A DNA stretch of 64,000 nt from Heliopora coerulea (Eukaryota; Cnidaria; Anthozoa; Scleralcyonacea; Helioporidae): assembly GCA_030142905.1 (NCBI GenBank), contig JASJOG010000002.1:5101001-5165000 (forward strand), in the 5' to 3' direction. Within the stretch, counting starts at the first letter, position 1, and every line of letters starts with the position of its first letter. Position numbers and translations under genes: made by a program. The notes below the pieces were generated by a model, which had not been told where the DNA came from, did not search any database, and saw only the letters and a list, made by a program, of their open reading frames with translations. Below, one piece after another: positions 39,926 through 51,900 of this stretch.

Positions 39926-42900
39926 CAGAGAGAGAGAGAGAGACAGACAGAGAGACAGAGAGACAGAGAGACAGAGAAAGAGAGAGAGAGAGATAGATGG
40001 ATACATAGAGACACACACAGACAGGCAGAAAGACAGACAGACAGAAAGACAGACAGACAGAAAGACAGAAAGACAGACAGACAGAAAGACAGAAAGACAG
40101 ACTGACAGACAGACAGTCAGATAGATAGATAGATAGACAGACAGATAGATATTCATGTATCGGTATTTATATATATACATACATACATATGTGCATAACT
40201 ATAAATATAAACATTTGTATATTTGTGTGTCGGTATATATCTTCATCCATGGCTATGTCGGGATATATCTGACTACCTTTCTATACATCGATATAAGTTG
40301 AGGGAGGGGCTTTTCGGATTTCCCAAGCTTAGGCACTGTTAAAATTAATACTGGCCTTCTCTCGATACTCGATACAACGCTATCCATCGCCACCATTACC
40401 TGGACAAAATTTCTCGATAATGTTTTCCACCGTTTTAAGTAGATCCGTGTAGTTTGCAGAGAGTATTGCGTTTTCAGGAACTTTAACCATATCTCGAACC
40501 TGATTTATTGCTTCTTGATTCCCTAGTCCAACACCAATTGCGAACACGTCCATGTCCCGTTCAAAGAAAGGTTTCATGGCCTCTCTGACGTATACAAAAT
40601 TACGTCCTCCCCGCGTTTGTTCGCCGTCTGTGATCACCATTAACATCTTCTTAACATCTGCTTCGTCAACACGATATCCGGCTTCCTTGATCGCTACTTC
40701 TTTATCAGCGACTGCTAAACCCAGATGGGTTTTTGTCCGACCTCCTGTGTTAGGACCAGGCATACTTCTTACAACGGTAAAAAATCTGTCGCCGTCTTGA
40801 CTTTCTTTAAGTGTAATTCTTTTTTCACCAACCTCACTAAAAGTAACTATGGCACCCTGGCCGATTACTTCTCCTTTTTCGTTCTTTTCGCCAATTTTCA
40901 GCTCGTTACCAACAATATCGAGGAAGGAGCGCATTTTGTCATAATCGCTTGGTCTTATACTTCCAGATCGGTCAAGCACAAAAATTATATCGGTTTTCTT
41001 CTTACAAGGCTCCTTACGTATAGCTAAAAGAAACGTAAACTGATTAATACATTCGTGGACACAGACCTTTCAGAGCGTCGCCTCTAATATCTACTTCAGG
41101 TAGCCGTAGTAGCTATTGGGAAGCAATACAGCTTTGCTTTTGCAGGAAAGATAAATCAGTTTTCCAGTACTCAACCTAAGCAGTTCACACCTGTTTCAAC
41201 CTTCAAAACCAGTGAAATCAGATATATGGTTACACTGAATGAAGTCTACCTAGGTTTCTGATAAAATATTAATTCATTTTAGAAACTACGTGCAACACTT
41301 TTGAATGGATGTTTAAATACCACTCCGCTGATCCTAGTTTTTCAAGCTCATAAGCCGATTCATCTTAGACGACTATCTGCCAGATAGTTCACGGAAAATT
41401 ACGACCTTTCCTTATCTTCAGTAACTAGTCTCCGTGGTGGAAAATGTGTAAAGACATCGTTGGCAACGTAAGAAAACGTCTTAAAAGTTCTGACAGGACC
41501 TTTAGCCAGACCCTTTAAATCAGACAAAATTGTAGTACATAATGATCGAATTGGAAATTCCACGAGTAAGTGGTGACTGCTCCAGAGAATATACGTAGTA
41601 ATAAGAATAACCACGGCAATAGAAGAATAATCAAACGTAATTCTAATCAGGGAAGACAAACAGTTTTTCTCATCGGCCGCATTTCCTGATCGATATTCAA
41701 CCATTAATTTAAAATCCAAGGAAGTTCTAAAATTCTACTAAAATGTTAGAAAATTCCCATTCACGTATTCCGATGTTCCTTACCATGGTAAAATATATAT
41801 CGGATCCTTCTCATCATACAATACATTCCTTGATCACAGCAACGCGGTGGAACTCAAATGCAATTTATAACTCTTTCGATAAGGCTATATGGACAAACCT
41901 GCACAAGTCTTTCCATCTCCAGAATATCCTTTCTTACAAGTACATCTATACGTTCCCGGACCAGTGTCGACGCACGTCGCAAACTTATCGCAGTCATCCC
42001 TATCTGTACCGCAGATTTTGGGCTCTAAGAAGAACAAACAACATGACGATGTGAACAACGTATATCACGTAACCTCCTAATTGTTGCAATACAACACTCA
42101 AGAAAGTAACAACACTATCGACAGTCACGTCGAAGAGAAACTCAACAATGGGACATCGAAAAGAAGCTATTCCTGCTAATCCGGCAGGATTCGTATTATC
42201 CTAAAACACGTGCGTTTTCTCAAAATTTCGCAAAATTATTGCGCAGCGATTTTCAAGGGTGGAATGAGTTCTTTCACCGCTGAAAAGTATTGTATAGAGC
42301 GAAGAAAAATGTCAAGATCATAACTGAAATAAATACAGAAAAAACGAAAAAAATAGAAAAGAGAAGAGAGTAGATAATCAAAACGTTAGCGCCGACGGTA
42401 ATGATAATCATAATTATTGCCCCGACAGTCCGTAACGAAAATGATCGTATAATTCACAGCAGCATCGACCATAGGGCTGACAGCTTATAAAAAGTTAAAA
42501 ATTTACATGAGCTGCGACAAAGGTTAGCTTAGGCAATAACTTATAGTTTTTCAGAGTTTTCCACGAAAATAAATTTCGTTTCAGGCTGAGGGTTTTTAAA
42601 AAATATTCCGTTATTTACCGTCGTTATCTAGTATATTCACAGTAGCTGCTGGGCCCAAATTTACTGCTGCTGAGGAGGTAAGAGAAATAGTAAATGCTTC
42701 TGTTGGCTCATCTAAAAGATCATCAACCAATTCGATCTCGATTGACTTCGGTCCGATCTCTCCAGCTCGGAATGTAATATTCTTAGTTACTGCAACAAAA
42801 TCGTCCTTCCCAGCGGTTGATGGTTGAGTAGTTATACTAAGAAAAGTTCAAATATAAAACAGAAAACATTAATCTAATCTATTTTAAGACTTACAAATGT

Positions 42901-45900
42901 TTAGCTATATATGTCAGAAATAGACAACATTCTTAAGCAAAGTTTCAGTCACAAAAATAGCATTCCCGAATCGTCCATACAAACTGAAACAAACGAAAAT
43001 CAAAACAAAAAATTTCCTAAATTAATTGTTTTGACTTACCCGATAGTCACAGGTGTAGTGATTTGGCCAGACGTAACTCCAATTTCTACCAACGCCTTCT
43101 CGTTTTCAACAACATCGTAAATACGTTTTTTGAAATCGATGATAATAACTATTAATATCAAAGAATTACAAAAGGTAATTGCTAAAGGCTCCCTCCTTGA
43201 GCACAATTCCGTTTACATAATAGCTTCCGTGGATACATGGAGTCAAGGTTTTCTTCGATTTATTATAAAGGTATATCTACCAGACATTTTTCCAAGGAGA
43301 AGCGATTAGGTGACAAAATAGAACTGAGGACGGATTGAACTACTACACGAGATATAGTTTAAAACTCTGATTGGTCTGAACTTCTACTAAAAACCATCCG
43401 TGAGATATTTCACAAAAGCATTTTTGAATAAATACACGTAAAGAAGCTGCAAAACTGATCGTTATTCCACATTCATTGCCAGATCGGATCCTGAAAGAAA
43501 GACAGTGCACTCGACGATTTCTTTGAGTCCTTCTTATTTAACGCATCAACCTCCTCCTCTATAAACTTTAACTTGAAGACCTTACCACAAACACAGGCAA
43601 AAACACAGGCAAAAACACAGTTCATTCTCAACACATAACTTTGCAGAAGTAAAAACGCTCGTTTCCCTTGGTCTTACACTACATGGGGCTAATGACTAGT
43701 TTAAGCCTATTGAAAGCAAGCAGGTTTTCTCTATAATTTTCATAGAGAATGGTTTGCCCTGATTTATAAACAATGGCCTTACATAAAAGATCAACATGTT
43801 CTAACCTTCACACGTTTTTCCATCTCCAGAATACCCTTCATTGCAAGTGCAATCATGTGTTCTAGGACCTGTGTCCCTACACGTGGCGTACTCGTGACAG
43901 TCATCTTTATCAGTACCGCATATTTTAATTTCTAAAAAAAATATCCGGGATATTATATGTAATCAATTGAAAAAGGTGTCAATCTCCAAACACATGCTCC
44001 GTGACAAACTTTTTGTGGCATATAAGGTGCAAAATAATTTTCCTTAAATTAGTGGATTACGTTCCACAATTTTAATGCCTAACAAATTAAAGAAAACAAA
44101 CAAAAACAAAACAAAACAAAACAAAACAAAAGAACACAAACTCTTACATTGGACACTCGTCCAACTCAACAGACTCCCTTAAAGACACATACCACCACCG
44201 TTATTTCGCAAATTCCAAACAGGCATACCGACAGTTTTAGAATTATTAAATGTGAGTCCGAGGAATGCAATCGTAATATCCTAGAAATTCGATATTTCAA
44301 CTGCACTATATCTCGTATTACAGCATATAAATTCTATGATCGGCGTCCATTCATGTAGATAAGTGAAGACACCACTCTCGCATGTAACCATGTCTACATG
44401 TGGAATGAGTATCGATGAAGTCTGAGAAATCGCCCGTATCTTTCAATCGAAAGATGTCAAAACTGATTACTCAATAACAGATTGTTAGTTCGATATGCGC
44501 CACAGGTATTAGGCTTAAGTTTCGTAAAGACCGATGGACGATGGGGCGAGTTCTGTGAGAAAAACCGAGGACGAATGCAGTGCTTTACTCTATGGCTGAG
44601 TTCGCTATCCCTTCTATACGCAAAAAACCGCGTGCTGAGTGGACTGACAGCCGTGCAATACCTTTTTGGTAGAGAGCGGCTAGTTTGGGTGGGAAAAATT
44701 CCAGGTAGATTTGAAGATAAACCAACCAGATTCAGGTGCGTTTTATAAAATATGTATATCAAGAAACTACGAAAAATGAACGAATATCACGAATATGACC
44801 TTTTGTTCGGTCATATTGGTGAAAGAAGGAAGTGAGTCTGTGCGAAACTTTCCTAAAGGTAAAATGTAATCTCCAAGAAGCCGAAGGGTAAGAGTTCATT
44901 CGATTCGCTTGAAGAGAGATTGGCTTAAGATATTGCTCAGGTGTTTATTTCTCTCGATACAGGTATTGTGACTCCAGATTTAAGAGCTATGTTTAAAGCT
45001 GCTTAACCACCTGCTGCTGATCTTAAATGCGATCAAAATAATTTTGTCAGCGAGTCGTTCCACGAATCGTTTTATTTGACAACTATTCAAGGAACTGGGA
45101 CTCAAGGTGGAGTTCTTTCCCCATGGCTGTACAAGTGTTTTAACAATGATATTCCTTCCGAAATTAGCCAAAAAGGTCATGGCATTACATTTGATGCACT
45201 GTGGTGTGCCAATGTATTGGTAGCTGACGACATTACCTTTCTTTGTTCTCAAGTATCAGGACTACAGTCGATGTTACGTTCTGCGGAGAGACACAGGAAG
45301 AAATGGAGATTTGAATTTAATCCGAGTAAGACCGTGGAAGTCGCCTTAGGTGAATCAGTCAGAACTTATAATTCACTGAAAAACAATCGACAGTGGCAAC
45401 TTAATGACTATACAATTAAGATGCAGCAATCTTGTGAACCTGTAGGTATGATTCTAGCTGGCAATGTTTCACAAAAGGAGCAATGCGAAGTAGCTGCCAA
45501 GGAGAAGAAAGTTGTGTAATGCTTCTTGAGTTGTGGTATTAGACCAGGTGGGCTGAACCCAATATGTGGCGCCGATCTATGGCGCACTGTTGGTTTAGCT
45601 AGAGTGTTTTACGGCTGTGAGCTTTGGAATATGTCAGAAACGGATCTCCATGTACTGGAAGTAACCAGCCGGTTTGCTGCAAAGAGGATCCAAGGGTTAT
45701 GCAGCACGACGAGATCATAAGCTGCTACTGGTGGTATAGGCCTGTGGACAACTGAAGGATATATAGATAAAGCAAAACTTTTCTTTTTATATAGAATTAT
45801 GAAGTCGCCCTCTACAACGATCCAGAAATATTTATTCATCACTAGGTTGTCTTCATATTTAAACAAATTGGTGGCTAAGCCTCTTGGTATTATTCCAGAT

Positions 45901-48900
45901 ATCTTTCGTATTTTAGAAGAATACGGTCTTTTGGATTGTCTTGATAACTATTTAGCAAATGGCACCCTACCAAGTGAGCATGAATGGAAAACAATAGTTA
46001 AAGAAAGACTCGCTCGTAACCAAAGTGATATTTGGTTAAAGGGAGTTTCTGAGAAGCCTGAATTAATCAATTACGAAAAGTTTGTACAAATTTACAGCCC
46101 TGAAACCTATGGCAAGTCGTCAAGTGTAACCCTTACACATTCGAGAAGTTTTAAATACAGTTAATATAATTTGTGGCAACGTGCCTCAAGCTTTAATAAC
46201 CGCTGTGACTGAGAGGGTACACGTTTCAAATGAAAACTATGCGCTAAAGGTTAAATCGACGTCTCCAGACATTTTCTTCTCGACGGCCCGTATTCAGGGA
46301 GCTCGCATTAATATATGTTTTACAAAATACAAGATCTTTTGGACATAAGACACTCCGCTAGCCTGTTCAGCCAACAAGATGACGAATTATACCATAGTCT
46401 CCTAAGTGGTTATATTACCTCTATGAGGGAAGATGACACTCATATCAGAGATAATTTTGTAATGACGGTGGCAATTGCCCTACTTAAAATTATTTGTGAT
46501 GTACTTTTATCTCAAAATTTTTGCCAAGTATTTACTAACTGTAAATATATTTTAGCTTAAATGGTAATTTAGTTTTAAATTAGATTTAACTTGCTTCATC
46601 TTATTCCACGACCCAGGGGTTGCACGGGAATTTTCAAAATTGGAGGAAATAAATTAAATCCAGTTCAAGTCAATGAATCACTTGATTAGTTTGTTGCTAC
46701 GACCGGGCATATATTCATAACTAAATGGAGATGAGTTAAAATCTATGGAGCAAAATATCACGTGACGCAAAAGAAACGTTTGAAGAAATATTGACGTAAT
46801 GGGAGCAACTAGTATTTGGTTAAATATTATACTACCAAGTCCTTGTCATCAAATATAATGAAAGTTAGAGTACTTTCATAATATGGACAATAGGACACAG
46901 GAAATACCAGAACAAAATACAACGTTCAAAACCGGACTGAAAACTTTACATTTTGTAAGCTAAAATGGCCAACTAATCGAATTACATTAGTTTGGGAGAG
47001 GTTACGCAATTAACCTCTCATTATACAAAGAACCACTCAATATAATTTGAAGTTTCACTCCTCAACTTCCATGATCCGTCGTTCAAGTATCTCATAATAA
47101 ATCATGATGGTAAATACATCACGTCGGGTTAGATAGTTTCTATCACAAAAAGAAAACTGTTTTATGGGATATACTCCATTTGTTTCTGAGGACGGAGACT
47201 GCGTCAACCAGATTTTGCAGAGTTTCATTTTCAACTTTTCGTTTTCATAATTTGCGTTACTTAGTGTTTTAGTTTTTATATTTTTCATTTTTATCAATTT
47301 AATGATTCAGCAATCACTTATACATCTACATAACATATACATTTGCAAATGATTTGGACATCCTAATGTTTACAAACCTTTACAAATTTTCCTACCGCCT
47401 GAAAACCCTTTATTGCAAGAGCATTTATATGTTCCAGGGCCGGTGTCAGCGCACGTGGCAAACGTGTGGCAGTCGTCATTGAGAGTACCGCATATCTTTA
47501 TTTCTAATAAGCATAAAAATATTAACTAAAACAATGGACAGCGGATATCATTATCTTGTCAGTAATGGATTAGTGTTTCGTTGGGATAGGTTCATAGTGC
47601 GTGTTATCTTGCGAAATAGTTAAATGAGGAAACATATCAATAGACGGCCGGCCAAGGCAGCAAATTATTATCGCCGATTGCATTTGTTGTTACAAGAAGA
47701 CAACCACCCCAGATCGTACCTACTAGCCTTTGTCTTTAGTGTGAGGGGGGTTGGCACTTGTGATTTTGGATTTTGTCAAAAATTGTCAATATTATACCGC
47801 TCCTTCGTGCACCAGAAGTCTTTTGTTGAAGCCCCGTTCCTTAAGCTTTGAGGTTGCTATGCACAGTATTTTTGACGCTGATTCGAGATCTTGAAGTTTC
47901 TAGCCGATGAACGCGCAGTAAATAAACGTAACCTTGAACTACCCTAGAAACAGCCTTATGAGACGGAAAAGACATGGCGGCTAGCAGAACACGTCATAAA
48001 GCTCTCGTTTAGCTTGTTGAACATATTAGTTTGGATTTGAGCTCTGGCTTGAGTAGCTAGTAAAATGAAGGAATAAATGGTCCATGGTAAGCTGATTAAT
48101 TCGTAATTGAAATAGTTTGTAAGGTTGACCGATTTGCCTAGTCAGTTTGTTAATGGCACGATCTCAAACTAGTCTTCTGTGAATCCTTGTGGGATTTTAC
48201 AGTCTTTGGCATTGCAACCACAAAACGGCGTACATTGTCGATCGCTTTTGTAGCACTTGCACGTAGCCAAGCGGCATTTTTTGGTGCATCCACAAGAGAC
48301 TAAATAGGAACAGAACTGGAGGATGCATGGAAGCGTTGTCCACATGATTTCTTGATTTTCGCCTGACGATCTCAATCCCCCACTTCCTATAGGTGAGGGA
48401 ACTTCTTGTAAGAGTACATTTGCTTGCAACCATACCTTTGCTTGATGGTTGGAACGAGCTAAGTCTAAGTTAAATGAATATTTGGTTAGTGGTAATTTCT
48501 CGAGCTCTTTGTTACCCTTCTCGAAAAGATCATGTTTCCATTTGTTAACCCCAGCTAGTGGATCTAACGCACCGTACAATCGACAGACAAATTCCTCTGC
48601 ATCTTCGACTGAACCGTCGCGTCCAATTCCGTGCAGCAGATCCGAATATTGTTCATAAATCTTTCAGCACTTCTTTTTCCCAAAACCGGTAAATGAAGAT
48701 GTCGCATTACTCCCGGTCAATGCATAAAATCCCAAAACATTCTCGATTATACGAGGAGACAGTTGTTGTGCAATTGTGTGGATAGGATAAGATCTCCTTC
48801 ATTGTGCAGAATCACCAAGCATCATGATGCCACGCTCTGATGTACTACGGTATTTCGAAAACGAGTTCAAGTGTTTGATCACGGTATCAAAACACGAGAA

Positions 48901-51900
48901 AGCAACGAATTTCGAGGGGCGAAGCCCCGAGAGATTCATTGCTTTCTCGTGTTTTGACACCGTGATCAAACACGCAGAACGAGGTTGTAAAATGGCTTCT
49001 CAAATGGAAGGCAACGAACCAATCAGGCGCTGTTGTGGGACTTGGGGATTGTTTAATTAACACAAATGAAACATTAGTGTTTTGATGAAGTGTTTGCATC
49101 AAACATTAGTGTTTGATGCAGTGTTTTACCGGTGTTTGAAAGCCCATTCACGTGACAGAACAGGATAGTCTGATTGAGTAAAATTTTCGTGAATTATTAA
49201 TGATTTTGAGAAGAAACATATCATACATCCTTACCAACCTCCAAGCAAAATTCTTTAATCGTGCGTCAACTTGATTTTCACTTTCTGTGAACCAGGTTTT
49301 TATATTGATTTCCAGACTAGGATGAAAAACTGGCTTACGACGCTCACCTACTGGCTGGTAGGCATAATCTAACTTGTGGAATTTCTCCACACTGTCACGG
49401 GGTACTGTTTTTGCTCTACCAATTTTCATCTCAACGTTGCGTCTTTTTATGGCAGGTCCTCGTTGCCACAACATTGTTTGCGTACTATGAACTGTGTTCT
49501 TTGCATCAGCTGTCTCTTCTAGAACATCAATATTGTCACAGGATGCTAAAACTATACGACCTGGAGAATATGTTTCAAGCTCATACGGAATGTATACAAA
49601 GCCATTTTCTTCATATCTAACCAAGATATCCGTAGCTCTCGTTGAATCAATTCTCCTGATAGTATCCATTCCTACTGTGTGGCCAGCTGCATGGAGCAAA
49701 TCAACAAGTTTTTCAGATCTTGTTGCATGATGTAAAGTGAGACCAATACAAATGTGCTTTGATGTCAACTTTCTCCTTTTAGAAACCAGAAATATTATGT
49801 CCTGTGCAATACTTGTGATTTGATTGTTAAATTCTCTTGGTTGTTGATCCAAGGCATCTGTACTACCAAGCAGAATTAAGAGAAAGATGTACAAACTCTC
49901 AGGCATCACCTTAGCTACATGATCCTGGTCAATCCCAACTCATGCAGTGTTATGGCCTGGTGTATTTTCCATGTCATTTCTAAAGTGTAGAACTGTGTGA
50001 ACCAGTTCTTGCAAGATATTGTTTTCTAAAGGAACAATGTCATCTGATTCACCATAACAGCTGTCATCATGTTCTTCACTGTTATGGAGAATTAATGGTT
50101 GGCTATTACAAACTCAGACTTGTTGCTGGGGTATATAAGGAGATCGGCTTTCGGATTAATTAGACGAACAAAGCCACCCTTTTCACCCAGTATTTCTTGA
50201 ATATCATCATAGAAAGATTTCCTTCTTGTGATATACCTTAGGGGAAGTTGAATATTTGCTTTTGTACACATTTTACAGTAATGAAGTCAGACCGCGCCTA
50301 TGTCATACACATGCCCAGAGGTCAGCCCTGTAAGTATATCTGTGCATATTTGATCCAGACAAATATCTCTGCTGTGTCGAGTTGTGTGTTGTTCTATCGT
50401 ACTTTTACTCGTCTTTCTTTGAAATGTATAAAATCAAACATATTCCGAAGAATAATGTCATCTCGAAAACTCAAGATATGAGTCAATACAAGATAAAACT
50501 ATTGTTGAAACTGTGATATTTCGATTTTATTTCAAAGTCATCCTCAGACAGAATGATATTACAATAACATGCCAGAGTCTATATACAGGAGGTGTAATGA
50601 CATCATCGAGACGGAATTAGGAAACACTACTGGTAATCCCTGTTTACATGCTGAGATGTTGAGACGCTATGATGCTAATTAGAAATTATCACCACCATGA
50701 ATAAAGCGGTTGAACGTAAACAATAGAAGTATCGGGCTAACAGATAACAAGTGTGCATAATATCTAATTAAAAAGGTTGAGTTCTTTGCTAGCTTTAAGC
50801 CCAGAATTAAGCTCAGGTTTATTAAACTTAATGTGGAGTGCTTTAATTATTAGAAGTCTATTGGTGTTAGTAGACTTACTCGTATAAAGAATTTTATAAT
50901 TATTAAAGATGAAATTTTTTATGGAGGTAGATATGTTAGAAGATGAGGGAAGGTCATTTAGTCGGTCGTACTGATCGTATAAGTCATTAATGAAGTGAGC
51001 GTGTTCACATTCGAGAAAGTGTTGGGCAACTGCACTGGTGTTATGTTGAGTAGAATGTTCGGAAAGACGTTTGTGAAGACAACGGTCGGTTTTACCTATA
51101 CAGTGGAACCCCGTTAATACGACCACCGTTGGGCCGAAAAAATTTGGTCGTATTAACGGGGTGGTCGTATTAAGGGGGGTGGATCAGATACGTAACAAAT
51201 GTTTTTTTTAAATGACGTCATGGCAAACAGAGTCAGATTTCAATTTGCATAACGCTAAAACCACAAAATAATCCACAAATAAATTTTATTAACTGAACAC
51301 AACTCAACAAAATTAACCAAATGAGATGAATAACCTTGATAATAAGCCCCTATATTAGTTATTTAAATTTCTTTAGGTTTAAAAAAAATCTGTAAGCTTC
51401 CGTTGGTTTTTCCGACACTAAAGCCAATTGGTTTGAGCTTGGCAGATTACTCTGGCGAGCTCATTTGCCGTTTTTGAATTTCCTTTCTGTTCGAGAAAAT
51501 CCAAAGCATCCTGCATTGAGGATAATGCCTGCCGTTTTCGCTTACAATTTGAGGACATGATGACTGGTCAAAGTGCTTATACACAAAGCTGTGAAGTCCG
51601 TTCCGACAAAAGGTAATAAATCAGGAAAATCCTCGAGACATGCGTGAAAATTTTGCACTGATTAAATTAGAAAAAGTGTGAAATATGGACCGATTACAGA
51701 TTCGGCGCTTTTCATGGCGTGCGCGTGCATACACTCGTATTTCCGCCGGTAACGTCGAAGGAGTCATGTCTGGCCCGATGGAAAATGTTTCTAGCACAAA
51801 AGTAATCGATGTTCCTTCTTGGATAAGGGGATATAATGTTTACAAAGAATACTGGGGAATCAAAATTGATGAAGTTCTTGAACTAAAGCACGAACACGAC

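Larger units (their letters stand above)
35900..42556 (-). repeat. Tandem unit copy 3 (6657 bp)
   Basis: 84 bp longer than copies 1 and 2: 24 bp from two extra 12-bp ACACAGGCAAAA units near 36930-36990 and 60 bp from the microsatellite. All eight exons are open. Confidence 0.92.
42557..44776 (-). repeat. Tandem unit copy 4, truncated (about 2.2 kb)
   Basis: Follows the other copies up to about 44776, inside the intron between the two EGF exons, then changes abruptly to the non-LTR relic. It lacks the VWA, Calx-beta A and two EGF exons. Confidence 0.88.

Noticed and set aside
22754..44776. CRISPR-like or satellite interpretation of the regular repetition
   Set aside because: The period is 6.6 kb and contains ordinary exons and introns. 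It is a gene-segment duplication.
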